A DNA stretch of 28,765 nt. Origin: CAYMDS01 sp964653195. GTDB taxonomy: Bacteria; Patescibacteriota; Microgenomatia; Levybacterales; UBA12049. The notes beneath the pieces were generated by a model. The model had not been told where the DNA came from and made no database searches. It saw only the letters and a program-made list of their open reading frames with translations. Below, piece by piece: positions 28,272 through 28,765 of the stretch. The translations under genes were made by a program, and so were the position numbers. Where the stretch lies: the NCBI GenBank assembly GCA_964653195.1, contig CAZZCX010000016.1, positions 1 to 28,765 of the forward strand, in the 5' to 3' direction. Position 1 is the first letter of the stretch. Every line of letters starts with the position of its first letter.

Positions 28272-28692
28272 AAAGATAAATTAAGCGTATGTTTTTACTC
28301 ATTACTTGTCAAGCAATTTAATCACTTTCCCTTGCAACCCGATAAGCCATATCATATTCTTATGAATACTAACTTATTGCCTTTATAAATTGTCGGGTTT
28401 GCAAGTGGACTATCTCAAATTATTAATAAAAAATTTGCTAAAAAAACTTTAATTCTACTACATATACGACAGTGGTTATGCTATTTGGCGCCTTAGATTT
28501 GTTTCTAAAGGCTAAAAAGCTTAGTTTGATTGATGAATAAAGGCGACTGTTGAAACTGGTATTTACGGATTTGAAAATAAATGAGGGAGCATTAACTTAC
28601 AAATACACACCGACATTTACTTTATTATCCGAGGTAGTGGTTATGACTATTAGTTCTAAAATAAGAAAAATAAAGCAAATGATTATCGAATT
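28272..28692. other. Intergenic region with promoter candidate and long inverted repeat
   Basis: No convincing gene in about 420 bases. Minus-strand TTGACA (28307-28312), a perfect -35, lies 35 bp before the binding-protein ATG, but the -10 at 17 bp (TACGCT) is poor. Upstream is an inverted repeat, CTTGCAACCCGATAA (28331-28345) with TTGTCGGGTTTGCAAG (28390-28405), giving about 15 bp with one bulge and one G-T pair; the 44-nt loop contains a small ATTC-TTAT-GAAT stem. A further imperfect hairpin (GCCTTAGA with TCTAAAGGC) lies near 28490-28515. Nothing else is recognised. Confidence 0.5.
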
Positions 28693-28765
28693 TTAGATCC
28701 AATAAAAAGCCCGATACAATGGGTTAATGGGGAGATTTTCAAACTCATCAACCAATCTGGCTCCC
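28693..28765 (-). CDS. Possible C-terminal end of a gene entering from the right edge
   Basis: The reverse strand is open from the window edge for 23 codons ending ARLVDEFENLPINPLYRAFYWI and a TAA stop. The composition reads like a genuine protein C-terminus, but it is too short to assign and could be chance. Confidence 0.25.
   Translation of the reverse strand, partial: GARLVDEFENLPINPLYRAFYWI

Noticed and set aside
28272..28420. TPP riboswitch upstream of the NMT1/THI5-type gene
   Set aside because: The conserved CUGAGA and ACCUGAUCUGGAUAAUGC-type segments are absent on the minus strand.
28470..28692. Short plus-strand frames (20 and 17 codons) near the right edge
   Set aside because: No -10 at the usual distance, no Shine-Dalgarno sequence and no protein-like pattern.

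Overview
The window looks like a compact, AT-rich genome of a Patescibacteria (CPR) bacterium, most likely of the Microgenomates type. This rests on gene content and style only: many small membrane-anchored proteins, short or overlapping gene ends, orphan enzymes, and several hypothetical families that I associate with that group. TGA is used as a normal stop (dnaG and rpoD both end in TGA), so the recoded Gracilibacteria/SR1 code is excluded. No rRNA, tRNA, CRISPR array or transposase was found.

Layout. 0-3 kb: the 5' end of a ComM/YifB-type AAA+ gene running off the left edge, an adenylate-kinase-like NMP kinase, a pterin-4a-carbinolamine dehydratase, a 35-residue membrane miniprotein and a Cof-type HAD phosphatase. 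3-7.3 kb: the information-processing core dnaG-rpoD, whose 3' end overlaps a convergent GT-B-like glycosyltransferase gene. 7.4-14.7 kb: small basic protein, VOC protein, polytopic DUF4153/4173-like protein, DUF1801 protein, anchored extracytoplasmic protein, alpha/beta hydrolase, SGNH hydrolase, HD phosphohydrolase and DUF4230 protein. 14.7-17.7 kb: a series of short, mostly membrane-linked genes, including an Excalibur-domain protein coupled to mscL. 17.7-19.3 kb: cupin, then an ArsR-type repressor with two rhodaneses behind a clear palindromic operator. 19.3-21.4 kb: a secreted small protein, an ECF sigma factor, an overlapping putative anti-sigma membrane protein and an isoprenylcysteine-methyltransferase-like protein. 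21.5-24.7 kb: GT-C glycosyltransferase, a hypothetical protein and a PhnB-like protein. 24.9-28.3 kb: a dCache-PAS histidine kinase next to a membrane-anchored NMT1/THI5-type substrate-binding protein. The last ~420 bases are non-coding apart from a possible gene end at the edge.

A theme across the window is how genes start. At least sixteen genes have a -10-like hexamer (TATAAT or a close variant) exactly 6-7 nt before the start codon and no Shine-Dalgarno sequence, the geometry of leaderless mRNAs. Three genes (the DUF1059-like gene, mscL and the secreted protein at 21 kb) instead carry a near-complete AAAGGAGGTGA Shine-Dalgarno sequence. This pattern was used to correct several start sites. 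In several cases the start of the longest open frame lies inside the promoter or the Shine-Dalgarno sequence.

The most system-like assemblies are: the substrate-binding protein plus sensor kinase pair with no permease, ATPase or response regulator in view; the ArsR-rhodanese operon with an operator covering its own promoter; and the ECF sigma/anti-sigma cluster, where two promoters share a 10-mer that overlaps the sigma gene's -10 box. All promoter, operator and hairpin calls were made by eye.
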